Assembly: GCA_011037195.1 (NCBI GenBank)
Contig: JAAEAF010002805.1
Location: 58,674-122,673, forward strand
Length of the DNA: 64,000 nt
Reading direction: 5' to 3'
DNA from: Triatoma infestans
Taxonomy: Eukaryota; Arthropoda; Insecta; Hemiptera; Reduviidae
Under the pieces are notes generated by a model. It was not told the origin of the DNA and did not search any database. It saw nothing but the letters and a program-made list of their open reading frames with translations. Made by a program: the position numbers and the translations under genes. This document shows, one piece after another, positions 43,080 to 54,367 of the stretch (positions are counted from its first letter, which is position 1; each line of letters starts with the position of its first letter).

Positions 43080-43770
43080 AATAGAATTTTAAATAGTTTG
43101 GTGAAATAATTTTGTGAATTTTAGCTAGTTCAAATAGTGTATTTTAGTGAAGGGGAAAGAGCCAGGTACTATAATTTAGGTCAATGCTACTGAAGAGACA
43201 AAGGTGACAAGAAACATTAGGATAAGACAATACACTCCCTCCAATCATACCAGCATTATTTGAAAAGATTGGAACTAACAGTTAGGAGGCATTCTTTCAG
43301 GACAGTCTGAACTAGACATTCTACAGTAAAGATCAGTGCCAGTGTAAGTGTTAACATTAAGTAAAATCAATCTAACTAGTTTTCACAATATATAATAAGT
43401 TTATACTTTCTTTGCAAATAACTTGTAGTTATTATTTTAATAGAATATATTTATTGTTAGCAGTGGTGAATGTTTATTTCTGATGCTTCTCTCCCTTAAA
43501 AATTACATACACACAAACCCTTTATTAAACCGCTCGTGCTACACGCTTCTACGCATCACACACACCAATCACACTGCTGGTGGTACCCAATAATTATTAA
43601 ATCTTACTAAAGTTAAGATATTATGGGGGTTTTGAGTTTACAAAATGGCGCTGGAATTTTTATGTCATTAACTATATAAGATTTCTAACTCTTTTATAAT
43701 AACATATTTATAAATCTTTGCTTTGTTGGAACAATTGGTCTTGGTTTTAGTCGTTAATGTGATTTATGTG
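43080..43770. other. Gene-free stretch
   Basis: No coding frame, RNA gene or repeat shared with the window was recognised. Confidence 0.35.
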
Positions 43771-43773
43771 AGT

Positions 43774-44010
43774 CCTCACGCGTTATTCTAGTGGCTAGCG
43801 CACTCGCCTTTCTTTGCGAGAATTCAGGGTTCGATTGCCGTGAGGGCAAAGTCGGTGTTGACTTAGCATCGTGATAAAAAGTGGGAAGCTACAGTTAGTA
43901 GCGCCCTAGGTAGCGAAGGCCGGAACTAAACGGCGTGGGAACTGCGGCGTGCTTACCACACGCCTCCCTATTCAGATCTGTGTCTGTCTTCATGGGCTGT
44001 TGCGTTATAG
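43774..44010 (+). mobile_element. SINE-B copy (tRNA-derived)
   Basis: CTAGTGGCTAGCGCACTCGC serves as A-box region and GGTTCGATTGCC (43828-43839) as B box, framed by CCTCACG and CGTGAGG, which pair like an acceptor stem. The body (GGCAAAGTCGGTGTTGAC, GTGGGAAGCTACAG, AACGGCGTGGGAACTGCGGC) is shared with 7970-8165. It ends in a T-rich run. This family is distinct from SINE-A. Confidence 0.75.
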
Positions 44011-44019
44011 GTTTTTAAT

Positions 44020-44620
44020 TTTTTTTTGTTTGTTTTAATGTTCGCATTAAATTTGGTCATTAAGTAGAATGGTGAGATTATTAAATTTTTATCCATTTTT
44101 CTGGGTTAAACCTTATTTTTTTTTTTCTTAAGCATTTAAATTATCGCTAATATATTTTAATAAAAGATTTCTAAACAATTTGCAATATCGTTTGTTACTA
44201 ATGAGCTTACGGTCCCTGATTGTTCGGCAGTTTTCAAGTCTGTGTTCTGTAAAATTGTAGATATACATTTTAACGCTATAATAAAAGTATTTATCAAACT
44301 TATTTTTGAAAATTTATATTCAAGTCAAATCTTTTGCCATTGAAATAAATTATTTGTTTAAATGAAGACTTTGCCCTGTAGAAAATTAAATTAAATTTTA
44401 TTTGGAAAGAAAAACGGATTATTTGTTATTCCACGTGTCCTAAGTAAACAACATCGAGTGAGGATTAAAACGTACTTATTTATATTTATTGTTTGTTTTT
44501 AGTTAACACAGCATTAATTCCTAAAACAAAAATATATCAGCAAGTTTTATGTTGGTGTTGAAACATTCCACTTCATTATAAAGTGTTCAATTGCTTTTTT
44601 TTTTCTTCTTTTTTTTCTGT
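44020..44620. other. AT-rich gene-free stretch
   Basis: No gene or shared repeat was recognised before the Tc1 remnant. Confidence 0.35.
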
Positions 44621-44632
44621 TATTTTTTCAAA

Positions 44633-44840
44633 ATGACAAAAACATCGATATTTGCTATTGAAATGAGTTGCAATATGATAACCCTGCATAAATTAGTCGA
44701 AAGCAATAGATAAATTTCTCTTGATTTAAAAGTACCAAAAAGAACAGTTGCCTACATTATAAAGAAATTTATGGCTAAAAAAACTAAATATAACAGAAAA
44801 AGAACAGGACGCCCTAGTGAAGGATGAAACGAGTTTCAAT
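44633..44840 (+). pseudogene. Tc1-like transposase, N-terminal DNA-binding region
   Basis: From the ATG at 44633 the reading has one early stop and then ISLDLKVPKRTVAYIIKKF and NRKRTGRPSEG. This is the helix-turn-helix arrangement and the GRPR-like linker motif of Tc1 transposases, which bind the element ends. A stop follows at about 44827 and the catalytic DDE domain is absent. It is a fragment of a dead element. The C-terminal remnant at 62825-63033 is on the opposite strand and 18 kb away, so the two need not come from the same copy. Confidence 0.7.
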
Positions 44841-44985
44841 AGAAACGGACACCTCCACAGCCCCTGAAATCACTTACCGTAAAGTCATCCCCCTTTCATA
44901 GAACACATCTGAAATTAATTATCCAAGAAAAATGTTATTAAAAAAAAAAAAAATTATAGATCATGAAGTTTTAAATTTATATACA

Positions 44986-45218
44986 GGAAAGGGATTAGCT
45001 CAATAGTTAGCGCACTGGACACTCTCGCGGAGAAGAACCCGGGTTCGAGACCCGCAGATTTTCTTTTCTAAGAAGCCTCTAGCTAACTCTGTCCGGTGAT
45101 GGATAGCATTGTCTGTAACGAGAGAACACTGTTTGAAGGCAGGCAGGGCATAGAGGATGCTCTGGGCACCAAACACCATAGATGGATGTTGACAAGCCTT
45201 AAATTATAAAAAAAAAAA
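44986..45218 (+). mobile_element. SINE-A, full length with 9 bp target duplication
   Basis: TTATATACA at 44977-44985 and 45219-45227 flanks the 233 bp copy. The head has TTAGCTCAATAGTTAGCG (A box) and GGTTCGAGACCC (B box, 45042-45053). The body reads AAGCCTCTAGCTAACTCTG and GTCTGTAACGAGAGAACACT. The tail GGGCACCAAACACCATAGAT then TGTTGAC ends in an A run. Confidence 0.87.
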
Positions 45219-45229
45219 TTATATACAAG

Positions 45230-45585
45230 GTTCAAAAAAAGTCTTAGTACATTTATTGTGAAAACTCAAGAATTACTACGCCTATGTATAAACAACATAA
45301 TACAATAATTAGGTTAGGCTTATCTTAATTTGTTTTTGCTCCTCCAATTACAGGTAATATTAACATAGAAATTGAATTATAATTGTCTGAATATAATAAT
45401 GAAATTAGTTTATTTAGTTTATTTATTTATCAGTATTGTTAAAATATTATTGTTATACAAATTAATCAATTTTGCCTTTAAGCGTATTATTAATTAAAAT
45501 TTAGCTAACATTAAGTTATTTCGAATAACATTGTCTTATGTAATTTTTTTTTTTTTTATTGGATTCTATAACTAATTCATAATTT
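45230..45585. other. AT-rich gene-free stretch
   Basis: No gene was recognised in this stretch. Confidence 0.35.
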
Positions 45586-45589
45586 TGGA

Positions 45590-45812
45590 AATACAAGAAT
45601 CAAATAGGAATAAGATCATAGCAGTTAAAGATTTGGGTGTCTATTTCTCTGAATTCTTCACTTGTAATGTCCATAATAAGTAAAGGTTTCAAATTATTGG
45701 ATTTTATTTTCCGCAGTACAAAAAGTTGCAGAAATATGAATTCTTTAAAATTATTATACCTCACATTGGACCGATCTATTTCAGAATACTGTTCCTCAGT
45801 CTGAAGTCCGCA
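45590..45812 (+). pseudogene. CR1-like ORF2 fragment, first part
   Basis: IAVKDLGVYFSEFFTCNVHN, then after a stop LLDFIFRSTKSCRNMNSLKL and RSISEYCSSV, is the segment after the RT palm in CR1/L2/Jockey-type enzymes (usually DLGV...LGFI.R...LEYCS.VW.P). The reading resumes at 47131 with KIQRKFSSGKLASFR, exactly where this family continues. A Loa-type fragment separates the two parts, so the older ORF was split by insertion. Confidence 0.65.
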
Positions 45813-45814
45813 AT

Positions 45815-47091
45815 ATAATTGTTATAATGCCTCAGAGGGGGGAACAAAGGCTGCCGTGCTTACTTATTAAGGAGGCTTTTAAAAGTGCTCTGACTGCTGC
45901 GTTAGAGGTGCTGCGGGTGCTGACTTCTCAGCAGCACCTTTTGGTGCAAGCCGAGGCAAGGGCCAGTGCACACAGATGGCGCAACAATGGTCTTTGGAGA
46001 CAGTGAGGGTCCTTAGCCAAACATTTGGACATAGTACTAAAGGTCAAACCGGGCCTGGTGTTAAGCATGGCCCAGGATAACATTTGTCCAACATATAACT
46101 TCGAGGTTCCATTTCAGGTATTCCTAGGCTCTAGGGCGGAAAGGTCCAAGGGTTGGGAAAAACGCTACCGGACAGGACCTCTGTGGTTCACAGATGGTTC
46201 TAAGATGGAGTGCGGAACTGGAGCAGGAGTGTGTGGAGTGAGCCCGCAGGTACTTATTGAGAGGCCGCTGGGCAGTTACTCCACAATATTCCAGGCTGAG
46301 ATGTTTGCCATTAAGGCGCGTGCCGATGAGAACCTGCGTAGCGCCCTAAGGGGCAAAGTCATACGCATTTGCTCGGACAGTCAGGCTGCACTGAAATCCC
46401 TGGAGGATTACAGAACCATCTCATCTCTAGTTAGGGAATGTCGAGAGGCATTGGCGAGACTCTCCAGGCACAAAAAGGTGCAGCTGTTATGGGTGCCTGG
46501 ACATGCAGGGACTGAGGGTAATGGGACAGCTGATCTCAATGGCCAGGAACGGGGCAAATACTCCGTTCAATGGTCCAGAACCTGTGCTGGGGATAACCGG
46601 CGGAGCGTTTGTGCAGCGTTCAGAGATTGGTTTCGCAGTAAGCATGAGGAGCTCTGGAGGGGTACCCTAGAAGCCGCCATACATAGTAAATGGATGATGC
46701 CAGGATTGCGTAAAAGACGGACCAATATGACTCTTAGTCTGAGTAGTAACCAGATCTCTCTGGTGACGGGGCTTTTACGGGTCATGGTAGGTTCAAGAAG
46801 CATCTGCACAAGATAGGGCTAATAAGCACGGAACTCTTGTGCAGATTATGTCAGAAGGAGGAGGGGACGGTCCCCCACCTCGTTGTTTGCGTTGCAATAA
46901 ATAGATTGCGCTACGTAACCTTTCGCACGTTGTGGCCTGAGGAGATAGTAGCGCAAAATGACCTTGTGGTAAAAGCCTCCTTAGGAGGGGAGGGTTCACC
47001 TACTAGGAACTACCGGGTATGGCACAATAAGCCTCTGTTGGCTGCAGTGTCGTGGGATAACCCACCCGCGGTTATTAATAATGGCTATTAG
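45815..47091 (+). pseudogene. Loa/R1-group ORF2 fragment with near-complete RNase H, nested in a CR1-like ORF
   Basis: The reading starts with CLLIKEAFKSALTAALEVLR. From 46025 it stays open for about 260 codons. It shows WFTDGSKMECGTGAG, IFQAEMFAIKA, ICSDSQAALKSL and WVPGHAGTEGNGTADLN, so the four acidic RNase H residues are kept although NE.AD is NGTAD. Then come MMPGLRKRRTNMTLSLSSNQ and, in the next frame, a Cys-His motif CRLCQKEEGTVPHLVVC. The 3' end carries a TAA-rich tail at 47070-47130. RT and endonuclease are missing, so the fragment cannot move by itself. Confidence 0.75.
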
Positions 47092-47130
47092 TATTAATAT
47101 AATAATAATTGAAATGAATAATAATAAGTA

Positions 47131-47445
47131 TTGAAAAAAATTCAAAGAAAGTTTTCTTCCGGAAAATTGGCTTCATTCAGAATATCTCGAAAGAAAACAA
47201 ATTACACTGAAATAAGTTCTTCTCTAAAAATTGTTCAACTTGGAAAGCGACGCAACCAACTCGATGTCGTATTCCGATATAAAATAATTCACAACGCCAT
47301 AGACCGTGCTTATATCCTAGAGAACATTAATTTGTATGCCCCAACAAAAATTAACAAACCCCAAAAATACTTCTATACCCATTTCAACCTAAAAAATTAT
47401 CTCTTACATCCTCCCTTAATAAGGATTGATGACGTTTGCTAATAC
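47131..47445 (+). pseudogene. CR1-like ORF2 fragment, second part
   Basis: KIQRKFSSGKLASFRI then IVQLGKRRNQLDVVFRYKII and DRAYILENINLYAP follow the C-terminal pattern LE.IQ.KF...L...RR...D..FLYKI of CR1/L2-like ORF2 proteins. It continues the reading broken at 45812. The frame stops at 47442, four bases before an LTR-like repeat begins. Confidence 0.65.
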
Positions 47446-47448
47446 TTG

Positions 47449-47750
47449 TAGCAACAACCAAGAGAGCAGAGAAAGAGAAACAAAATACCAGGCACTCTCT
47501 CGGTCTGGTGTGGGAGAAACTATATAAAAACAGCGACAGGACACAGAGGAAATATAGTTCAAATTAGTTCAGAAGATTGTTCACCAGTCACAACGTGTCA
47601 TTACTCCTTCCACTCTAAATCTACCATCTTTACTGTAAAGCCCAGGCAGTCAGTGAAACTCATATTGCAGTGTTAACCATGTCTAGTTAACTCATCAAAC
47701 CAAACCAATTCTCTCCATCGAAAACATCCATTATATAGTCATTTGCAACA
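47449..47750 (+). repeat. LTR-like repeat, copy 3, with TATA box
   Basis: It begins TGTAGCAACAACCAAGAGAG and ends near TTTGCAACA (47750). GTGTGGGAGAAAC is followed by TATATAAAAA (47521-47530), then TCACAACGTGTCATTACTCC and TGTAAAGCCCAGGCAGTCAG. These blocks recur in the copies at 23330 and 26553. No clean flanking duplication was seen. A solo LTR is the best reading. Confidence 0.62.
47521..47530 (+). promoter_or_regulatory. TATA box of the LTR-like repeat
   Basis: TATATAAAAA follows GGGAGAAAC. The same position holds TATAAT in copy 2 and a worn TTTAAATAC in copy 1. Initiator-like TCA motifs lie some distance downstream. Confidence 0.5.
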
Positions 47751-48230
47751 ATATGACCTTTTTCACTTGTCACTAAATCAGTTTCAATTTATTATCAAGA
47801 ATATTTTTATATTTGTAATCAATCTCAGATTTTACATATAAATTATATCAAAACCGATTGGATCCGATTATCGGCCGGATTGTTGCTTATGCGAAAGTGA
47901 GGTTCCTATGACAGGTTGGTTCGATTTTGAGACCCTACAAGATGTGCGTCAGCTGCCTGGTAGGCAGGCAAATACTTATTATTTTGATTGAAAAATTTAT
48001 TGGACTATTCAGAGTGAATGGATGAACACCAGTGACTGCATTAGTAAAAAAAAAAACAACAAAAAAACAACTTATAAATAATCTTAGACTTTTGTTACCA
48101 AATTCTACTTGCAAATATTGACCTTAAATATTTTATTTGAGAATATTATGTTGTATGCCTCAAATAAAATATATATACAAATTATACATGTTATAATATA
48201 TAAAAGTATTTGTTTGACCTTTGATGAATT

Positions 48231-48357
48231 ATGTTATGAAGAAATTTAGTGAGGATCAGTCAAGAAAGAAACATTCAATTGTGCCATAGTTCAATAATAT
48301 GGCATAATTGAATGTTTCTTTCTTGACCGATCCTCACCAAATTTCTTCATAACATAT
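48231..48357. repeat. Long near-perfect hairpin
   Basis: The arm 48231-48286 (with TTATGAAGAAATTTAGTGAG and AAGAAAGAAACATTCAATTG) pairs with 48299-48355 over about 55 bases with few mismatches and a loop of about 12. It could be a small palindromic MITE or a source of hairpin RNA. Confidence 0.75.
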
Positions 48358-48929
48358 TGTAATATATACATATTATTCTGTGATATATAATACTTATTGT
48401 TTCTATTTGTTTAATTTAATATTATTCTGTAACCTTAAATTATACTTTATTATTATAATGATATTATTTATTAGGTTGTTATTTAGTTTTTATAATTAAT
48501 ATAGAAATTTGAACCTGCTCACCTCTAATTAAATGTAATTCTTGTTTAATTTTGTTTTTGCTATCTGAGCTAATGTCCGTGTTTTTAAATAGTAGCAAAA
48601 TGTTTTGCCATTATTTGATTTCACTTTTTTATATAAGTATTCAACTTTTGTGATTGCTAAAACCAACAATATATTTTTTCATTGAATTATTATGTTGAAA
48701 CGTTTAAGCAAATACTTATCGATTATTGTGGATATTTTTTTGTTTATATGTAGCCAATTAATAATCTCCAAAAAGTGTTTTTATCACTTTTTTACGTTTC
48801 CACCATTATCATGGACCTCTTCAGGCTGTAATATTACCAATATTATTTTCACTATTATATGACAATTATTAACATTTTTGTTGTTACATTATATTAGTAA
48901 TAGTTATTCATTACCTTACAGTTATTAGT

Positions 48930-49315
48930 TTATTAGTTTGGTTTTATTAGTGTGAATGTATTTATTAGTGCAATGCATTTATTAGCGTGAATATATTTAT
49001 TAGCATGAATGTATTTATTAGCGAGAATGTATTTATTAGCGTGAATGTATTTATTAGCGAGAATGTATTTATTAGCGTGAGTGTATTTGTTGACGAGAAT
49101 GTTGGTATGAATGGTTAGATTACGTTTATGGTAGGTTGAATCTTACGGTTGAAAGAAAATTTATAAAAGTATTTCAATCCCATTAGGTTTAGGTAGTTAA
49201 TTTTAGGATTAATTCTTTATAGGGTATGCAGGAACATTTGTTAAAAGGAAAATGTGATAAAGAAAAATGTGTAACAGGCGCTAATGGCCAAGGCAGTCGA
49301 TGCGGAAAAAAAAAA
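48930..49315 (+). mobile_element. 3' UTR fragment of the intact LINE's family
   Basis: A tandem array of ATTAGCGTGAATGTATTT, a stem-loop GGTTGAAA with loop GAAAATTTATAAAAGTA and TTTCAATCC, then GGCGCTAATGGCCAAGGC and TCGATGCGG before an A run. The order is the same as in 19245-20067. It is 5'-truncated within the 3' UTR. Confidence 0.75.
49147..49180 (+). ncRNA. 3' UTR stem-loop, related LINE copy
   Basis: GGTTGAAA (49147-49154) pairs with TTTCAATCC (49172-49180) with one bulge. The loop GAAAATTTATAAAAGTA differs by one base from the loops at 19496 and 19552. Confidence 0.65.
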
Positions 49316-49329
49316 TTAGTTTGAGCTCT

Positions 49330-51680
49330 GTGCTCCTCGACTTATATAACTTGTTCCCTATATAACTGTTAAATTTATATTCGCTTAAAAATGTCAATAA
49401 ATAATAATAAAATGTTGATATATTTGTTGTTGTATTAATAAAAAGATACATTTTCCAGGCCTTGATAAAAATAATGGATATTGACGAAACGTGGCGAAAT
49501 TTCCTTTGGCCAAAAATTAACCATCACCTAGTTTTTTAACGTCTACATCCCATCGCCGATAACTCACATAGTTAATTATATTGAGATGTTTATTTAATTG
49601 TAAATAAAATGATATAGAGAAAAGTTATAAATAAAAAAATAAATAAATAAACTTTTAAAGTATTCATTTATCTAAAACACGCTATATTAGTTGTTAAAAT
49701 TTGTCTCTTTTTGTTTTTTTGATGTTAAAATATCCTAAGTTGTTTGAAATAATTTGTGTATGCACAACTTTTTGCAAAACATTAAAAGCGAAAAGATTAA
49801 AGATGGTTGGAAAGTTTGGTGAAGTGTAGAGAACAAAAAACTATCGTTGCCATTAACTTGCTAAACATTTTCAACAACTAACAAGCAGTTTATGTTCAAA
49901 AGTTTCTTTCAACTGAGTGATAAACAGATTTCTTTCAACTATACCCCCCTCCACCACTCGTATGTAAAGTTTTGGTAGAAAAATTTAATTAAGCAAATTG
50001 TTTACTTTCTTTTGAATTAATTTTATTTTAATTAATTAATATTCTCTTCTTGAGGCAATGCAATACTGTTCAGCTGCCTTTCTCTATATTCACATGCTTT
50101 CGAACCAATTTGGCATTCGGGAAGCTCAATACTCTCTTCCACTTAATTTTAACATCATATCTTTCTAACAAATATTATTCTACAGCTGAGAGAGCAAATT
50201 ATTCTTATTTTTAGTCATAGAGGTGGATCATATTCATCGACCTATATAATACCTATACAGGTCATAATTCATAATTTATACTGCAGACATTCCAACTCAC
50301 ATTCAAACTCTACTTTCTCATGCAAGCAGATGAAAAGCCTTTCTCTCTTCGGATTGTGATCTAGTTCAATCTACACCCGCATCTAGCGAAAGCACACCTT
50401 CACAACAAAACTTTTGAATGTGTAGTGGGAGTTTCAGGGATTTATAATTAATAACTAAATGTTATTACTACTCCACTATAATTAATTACACTTATACTAT
50501 TACATACACTTAGTATTCGAAGGATTTGCCGTAATTAAGAGATTAAGAGACGGGTAGAGAAAACTAAATGAGAGATAGACTGAGAGATAGGCAAGTGTAT
50601 GGTGTGTAGACTGGATGTTTGTTGTTGGGTGGTAGCACGGAAGGTATCTTCGCATTTGAAGATGGTGATAGAAATGGCGCGTCCACTGTCCTTTTTACCT
50701 TCAATATAGACACCTGTGGTAGGGAAAGCAGGACGATACTTCACCCGCAAACATTGGTTGGCTTCGTTTTAAGACCCAAACTTGGCGTACCTTGTAGATA
50801 GCAGGGAACTAGTCTGACGTGTGATATGCCATCACAAATCCATATTCACTCTGTGCCTATCCATTTGCCCTTTCATTAATCTTAATTCAAACTGTACTCT
50901 ATTTAGTAGGATAATTAGAATTTTTCTGCAGAAACATAGCTTATTTGTGTAACAGAATATTAAAAGACAAAAGCCCAGAAAAAGAAAAGTACTATTTCTA
51001 AGTTTCTGTTATTAAGATTAGTTGAAAGATCGAAACTAATGTTTCTACAACTTATAATTAATTAATAGGTAACTATTTAATTTTTTTATTTTTTATTTTT
51101 ATTTTTGTCTGCGTGTGTGTGTGTGTGCGTGTGTGTATATGTATTTATATACCTACAGATTAAGCAATTAACTGTACCGCCTTGCCTATACTCTACCGTC
51201 AATGACAGGTAGTTAATAAGCTGTGTGTTAATTATTAATATTGTAGTTTTTTAAACTGCGTTATTGTTAATTAAATAGCTGATTTCATGTCCTGTCAAGT
51301 CGAATCGCGACGATGAGCGCAGAAGGTCTGTGCGAGTGCCCTGGCGGTTGGAGCCATCGCTGGTACAGATCTTGGTGATAGTCACAAAGTAATAACAAAA
51401 GCAGTAACCTTAATAAATGCAAGCATCACAAATAATCATTTATCGCTATATGGATTTCTTTCTTTTTTTGGCATCAGAGTTTTCACTATTAACCATTCAG
51501 CAACCTGTATTTAACAATAATTGACTAGATGTTTTTAAATCTGTGAGCTTTTAATAAATTCTTATACATAGTTATTATTTGGAAATATTATGTCCTTAAA
51601 ATGGAAGGGAGCAATACAATATCTTGTAATTTCATCAAATTGTTTTTTTATTTTTTATTTTTTTTATAATCAGGACATAT
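49330..51680. other. Long gene-free stretch
   Basis: No coding family motif or shared repeat was recognised. A (TG)n microsatellite lies at about 51113-51135. Short frames at 50535-50801 overlap on both strands and have no support. Confidence 0.35.
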
Positions 51681-51689
51681 TCAGGACTA

Positions 51690-51925
51690 TATGTTAGAAA
51701 TCCTCCGTCTCATGACATCTTCTACACAAAGGAAAGTATCCAATTCTAAACAAATAGGACCTACATATACCATGATTTGCCCGCATTCTATTGATTATTG
51801 TATCAAGTCTTTTGCCAAATATAATCTTCTTCAAACCACAATTTATGACTAACCTTTTTGTAAAATAAGCCTTTATCCGAATTTGTGAATCTCTGCTGCC
51901 ATTTTTCTTTTTATCCAGCAACTGG
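51690..51925 (-). pseudogene. Non-LTR ORF2 C-terminal fragment
   Basis: On the minus strand the reading contains FGKRLDTIINRMRANHGICR then SYLFRIGYFPLCRRCHETED. The pattern RxRxxHG...L.RIG....C..C.ETED is the C-terminal zinc-motif region of I/Jockey/R1-type ORF2 proteins. Only about 75 codons remain and the clade cannot be set. Confidence 0.55.
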
Positions 51926-52129
51926 AATCAGATGGCGGAAGAGGAATCTCTAAGAAGTTGCCGGGAAAATTTGACTTTTTTTTTCTTAGCCTCCTGTCTT
52001 AGCAGATTAGCCAGAGATGTTCTCATTTTAGGAAGACGATTGTTATTGTTATCTCTGATTGGTTTTTGGTAATTATTTTTTTTTAATTGATTATTTGAAT
52101 AACTGTTACATTATGGATTGTATATGGGT

Positions 52130-52445
52130 TTATTTTAAAGGAAAAAGTAATTGATTGTGATAAAGTCGTAGATAGCTAAATATAATTCCTCATTTAGGTT
52201 TGATAGGATATTATGTAGGTTGGCTAATAGTGTACATTTTGTTTTTAAAATAACATTCCATAATTTTCCCCTATCTTGCTGGTAGCCAACGCAATCAAGG
52301 ATTAGATAGTTGGCGTCGGTGATCGTTTCCGGTGGGCATGAACAGATAGAAGTTGCCGTAATACCTATACGGGATAAATGGTGAGGGGAAAGGTTATGAT
52401 TGAAACGTAACCTGACCATTGTAGTGAGGAATCGTCTACTTTCGT
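52130..52445 (-). pseudogene. Second non-LTR ORF2 C-terminal fragment
   Basis: On the minus strand MVRLRFNHNLSPHHLSRIGI then CSCPPETITDANYLILDC shows the same arrangement as the fragment at 51690-51925 with a Cys-His-type motif. The sequences differ, so these look like two separate fragments in the same orientation. About 95 codons are open. Confidence 0.55.
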
Positions 52446-52449
52446 TATG

Positions 52450-54110
52450 GTTAAGGAACTATGGTCTTTTCGGTATAGTTGGGTGTAAGGCAGTGTAAAA
52501 TTTACCTTTTGAGAGTTTTTGATCTCTCATATTCTAACGACTATTCTCTATACTTGGCATTTTAGAAATTAAATTACAATTTCATTATCGGAAATATGTA
52601 ATGTGTTTTGCATCAACCATACGCATTTAATAAATAGTCAATAAATAAATAAATCGATAGCTGTGTACACTATGACACTGAATTGACTATATCCTTGCTC
52701 TGGAAAGACGTATAATATAATAAAAGCCTAAATGAATTTTGTGAATTCCTAAGAGTAATAATTTTTCTTCTTTTGGCGCATCGACGTTTACGTTATTATC
52801 TCCAAGAGAAGTAATTAAAATTATTTATAATATTTGGTAATATATAAAAAGATTTTTTTGATAATATAATAATAATAATAACATAATTCTTAGAATATTA
52901 AAAATGATATTATTAGATAAATTAACCGATTACTTTAATGTATTGTATGTGATATTGTTAAATAATTTATCATTTATTATTTAATATTAATTAGATTACA
53001 ATTTTCGGTGGGTAATGTTATACAAGCTATGACTACATATCTCAGCAATAAATGCTCCAGGATGGCAATCAAAAATTAGCTATTTGGATTCTCAGGCAGG
53101 TGCATTATTGCTATATGAACAGCTGGACTAATTTCAACATGGACAAACAGTCATAAAATAATTATGCCCTGTTATATATTATTTAAAATGTGTTGTAATA
53201 GTAAGCATTTCCTCAATTGATCGATAATATATATAAGTTTAGGTAATCATGTATTGCTTCTTCCCAAAACTATTCTTTTCAACCGAGGTTGGGATTTATT
53301 TTTTTTACATATATTCTATTTAAAGATGTGTATTTGGAGCAGCTTCCTTTAAAGCGCTTCAATCAGCTAGTTCGTTTCGTTTAATCCCTAAATTAGCGAT
53401 AACTTCGTTAATGAGCAGTTACTTACAACCCTGAAAGTTTATTGATATTTTTGAACAGAATTATGTTTATTTATTTATTTATTTAATTTTTATTTTTCCA
53501 AAATAATTCAGACTAAATTTTTTTTTTTAATTTAAAAGTTTTAAGGTATATTAGCGTTTGTTTTTTTTTTTTATTATTGCGTAATGCATATTTAAATTTC
53601 CATTATTGCAAATCCAGTCAGTAGCTTTCACATTTGCTAATTGCCCAGCCTGTTTATGGAACAGTAATTATCCAACGTAGATTTTTCAAAAATTACCTCA
53701 TTAATTCTCGTTAATAATAATTACTAATGGATTCCACTCCATTTTTTTTTTTTTCATTTGGCTCCCTTTAGAATCAATTTCAATATAATTTTTCCATTTG
53801 GATGCAGCAAACTTGGATGAATTGGAGGCCTAGGTCATAAAAGTATTCCGAAATTCTAGAATTAAGACCACCGAGAGAACTTATATCTTTACTAACTAGT
53901 ATAGGGCAGTGAGTTCTTTTAATTTTACTATCTATAATGAAAATGACAGCCAGAATACACATACTTTTTATGAAACTTCTCATATGATTTTATGAAATGT
54001 ATATATGTTTTATGGCTAGTTTTTACCATATTCTATGCAAAATCTAAGACAGTATATTGGTTATTTAACAAACAGTTCTCTCCAGATGATTGGCATTTGC
54101 CAATTGGATT
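52450..54110. other. AT-rich gene-free stretch
   Basis: At 52770-52800 the minus strand reads GTCGATGCGCCAAAA, the end of the intact LINE's tail, so a very short LINE tip may lie there. A 67-codon minus frame (53983-53780) starts with a hydrophobic stretch but has no other support. Confidence 0.35.
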
Positions 54111-54156
54111 GTTCAGACTCTATATAATATCAGAGATATTTTCCGTCATAGCCGGC

Positions 54157-54207
54157 TTCTTTTTGTGGTCATCGACCGGTTTCGGGAGTTCGTCCATCAT
54201 TATGCGT
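54157..54207 (-). ncRNA. Hammerhead-like core, HHR-1 left arm, degraded
   Basis: On the minus strand AATGATG replaces CTGATGA. Helix II (GGACGAACTCC) and GAAACCGGTC are recognisable. Probably inactive. Confidence 0.5.
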
Positions 54208-54325
54208 TTATCAGACTGTGTGATAACACAGACGTGCACAGAGCTAATTCAGTTTATGTCTTGATGCGAGTATATAAACTGAATTTGCTCCGTGCATGTC
54301 TTTATTATCACACTGTTTGACAAAT

Positions 54326-54367
54326 GCATCCTGATTAAGGGCGAACGCCCGAAACCGGTCGATGACC
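54326..54367 (+). ncRNA. Hammerhead-like ribozyme, HHR-1 right arm, one core change
   Basis: CATC, CTGATTA (54331-54337), helix II GGGCG-AA-CGCCC, GAAA (54351-54354), CCGGTC, then GATG. Only one conserved G in CTGANGA is changed (to T). Confidence 0.62.

Noticed and set aside
44986..45055. A functional tRNA gene from the clear A and B boxes
   Set aside because: The anticodon arm and acceptor stem are not tRNA-like, and the sequence continues into a SINE body bounded by a target duplication.
53780..53983. 67-codon minus frame beginning with a hydrophobic, signal-peptide-like stretch
   Set aside because: It is short, has no motif, and sits in AT-rich sequence where such frames arise by chance.
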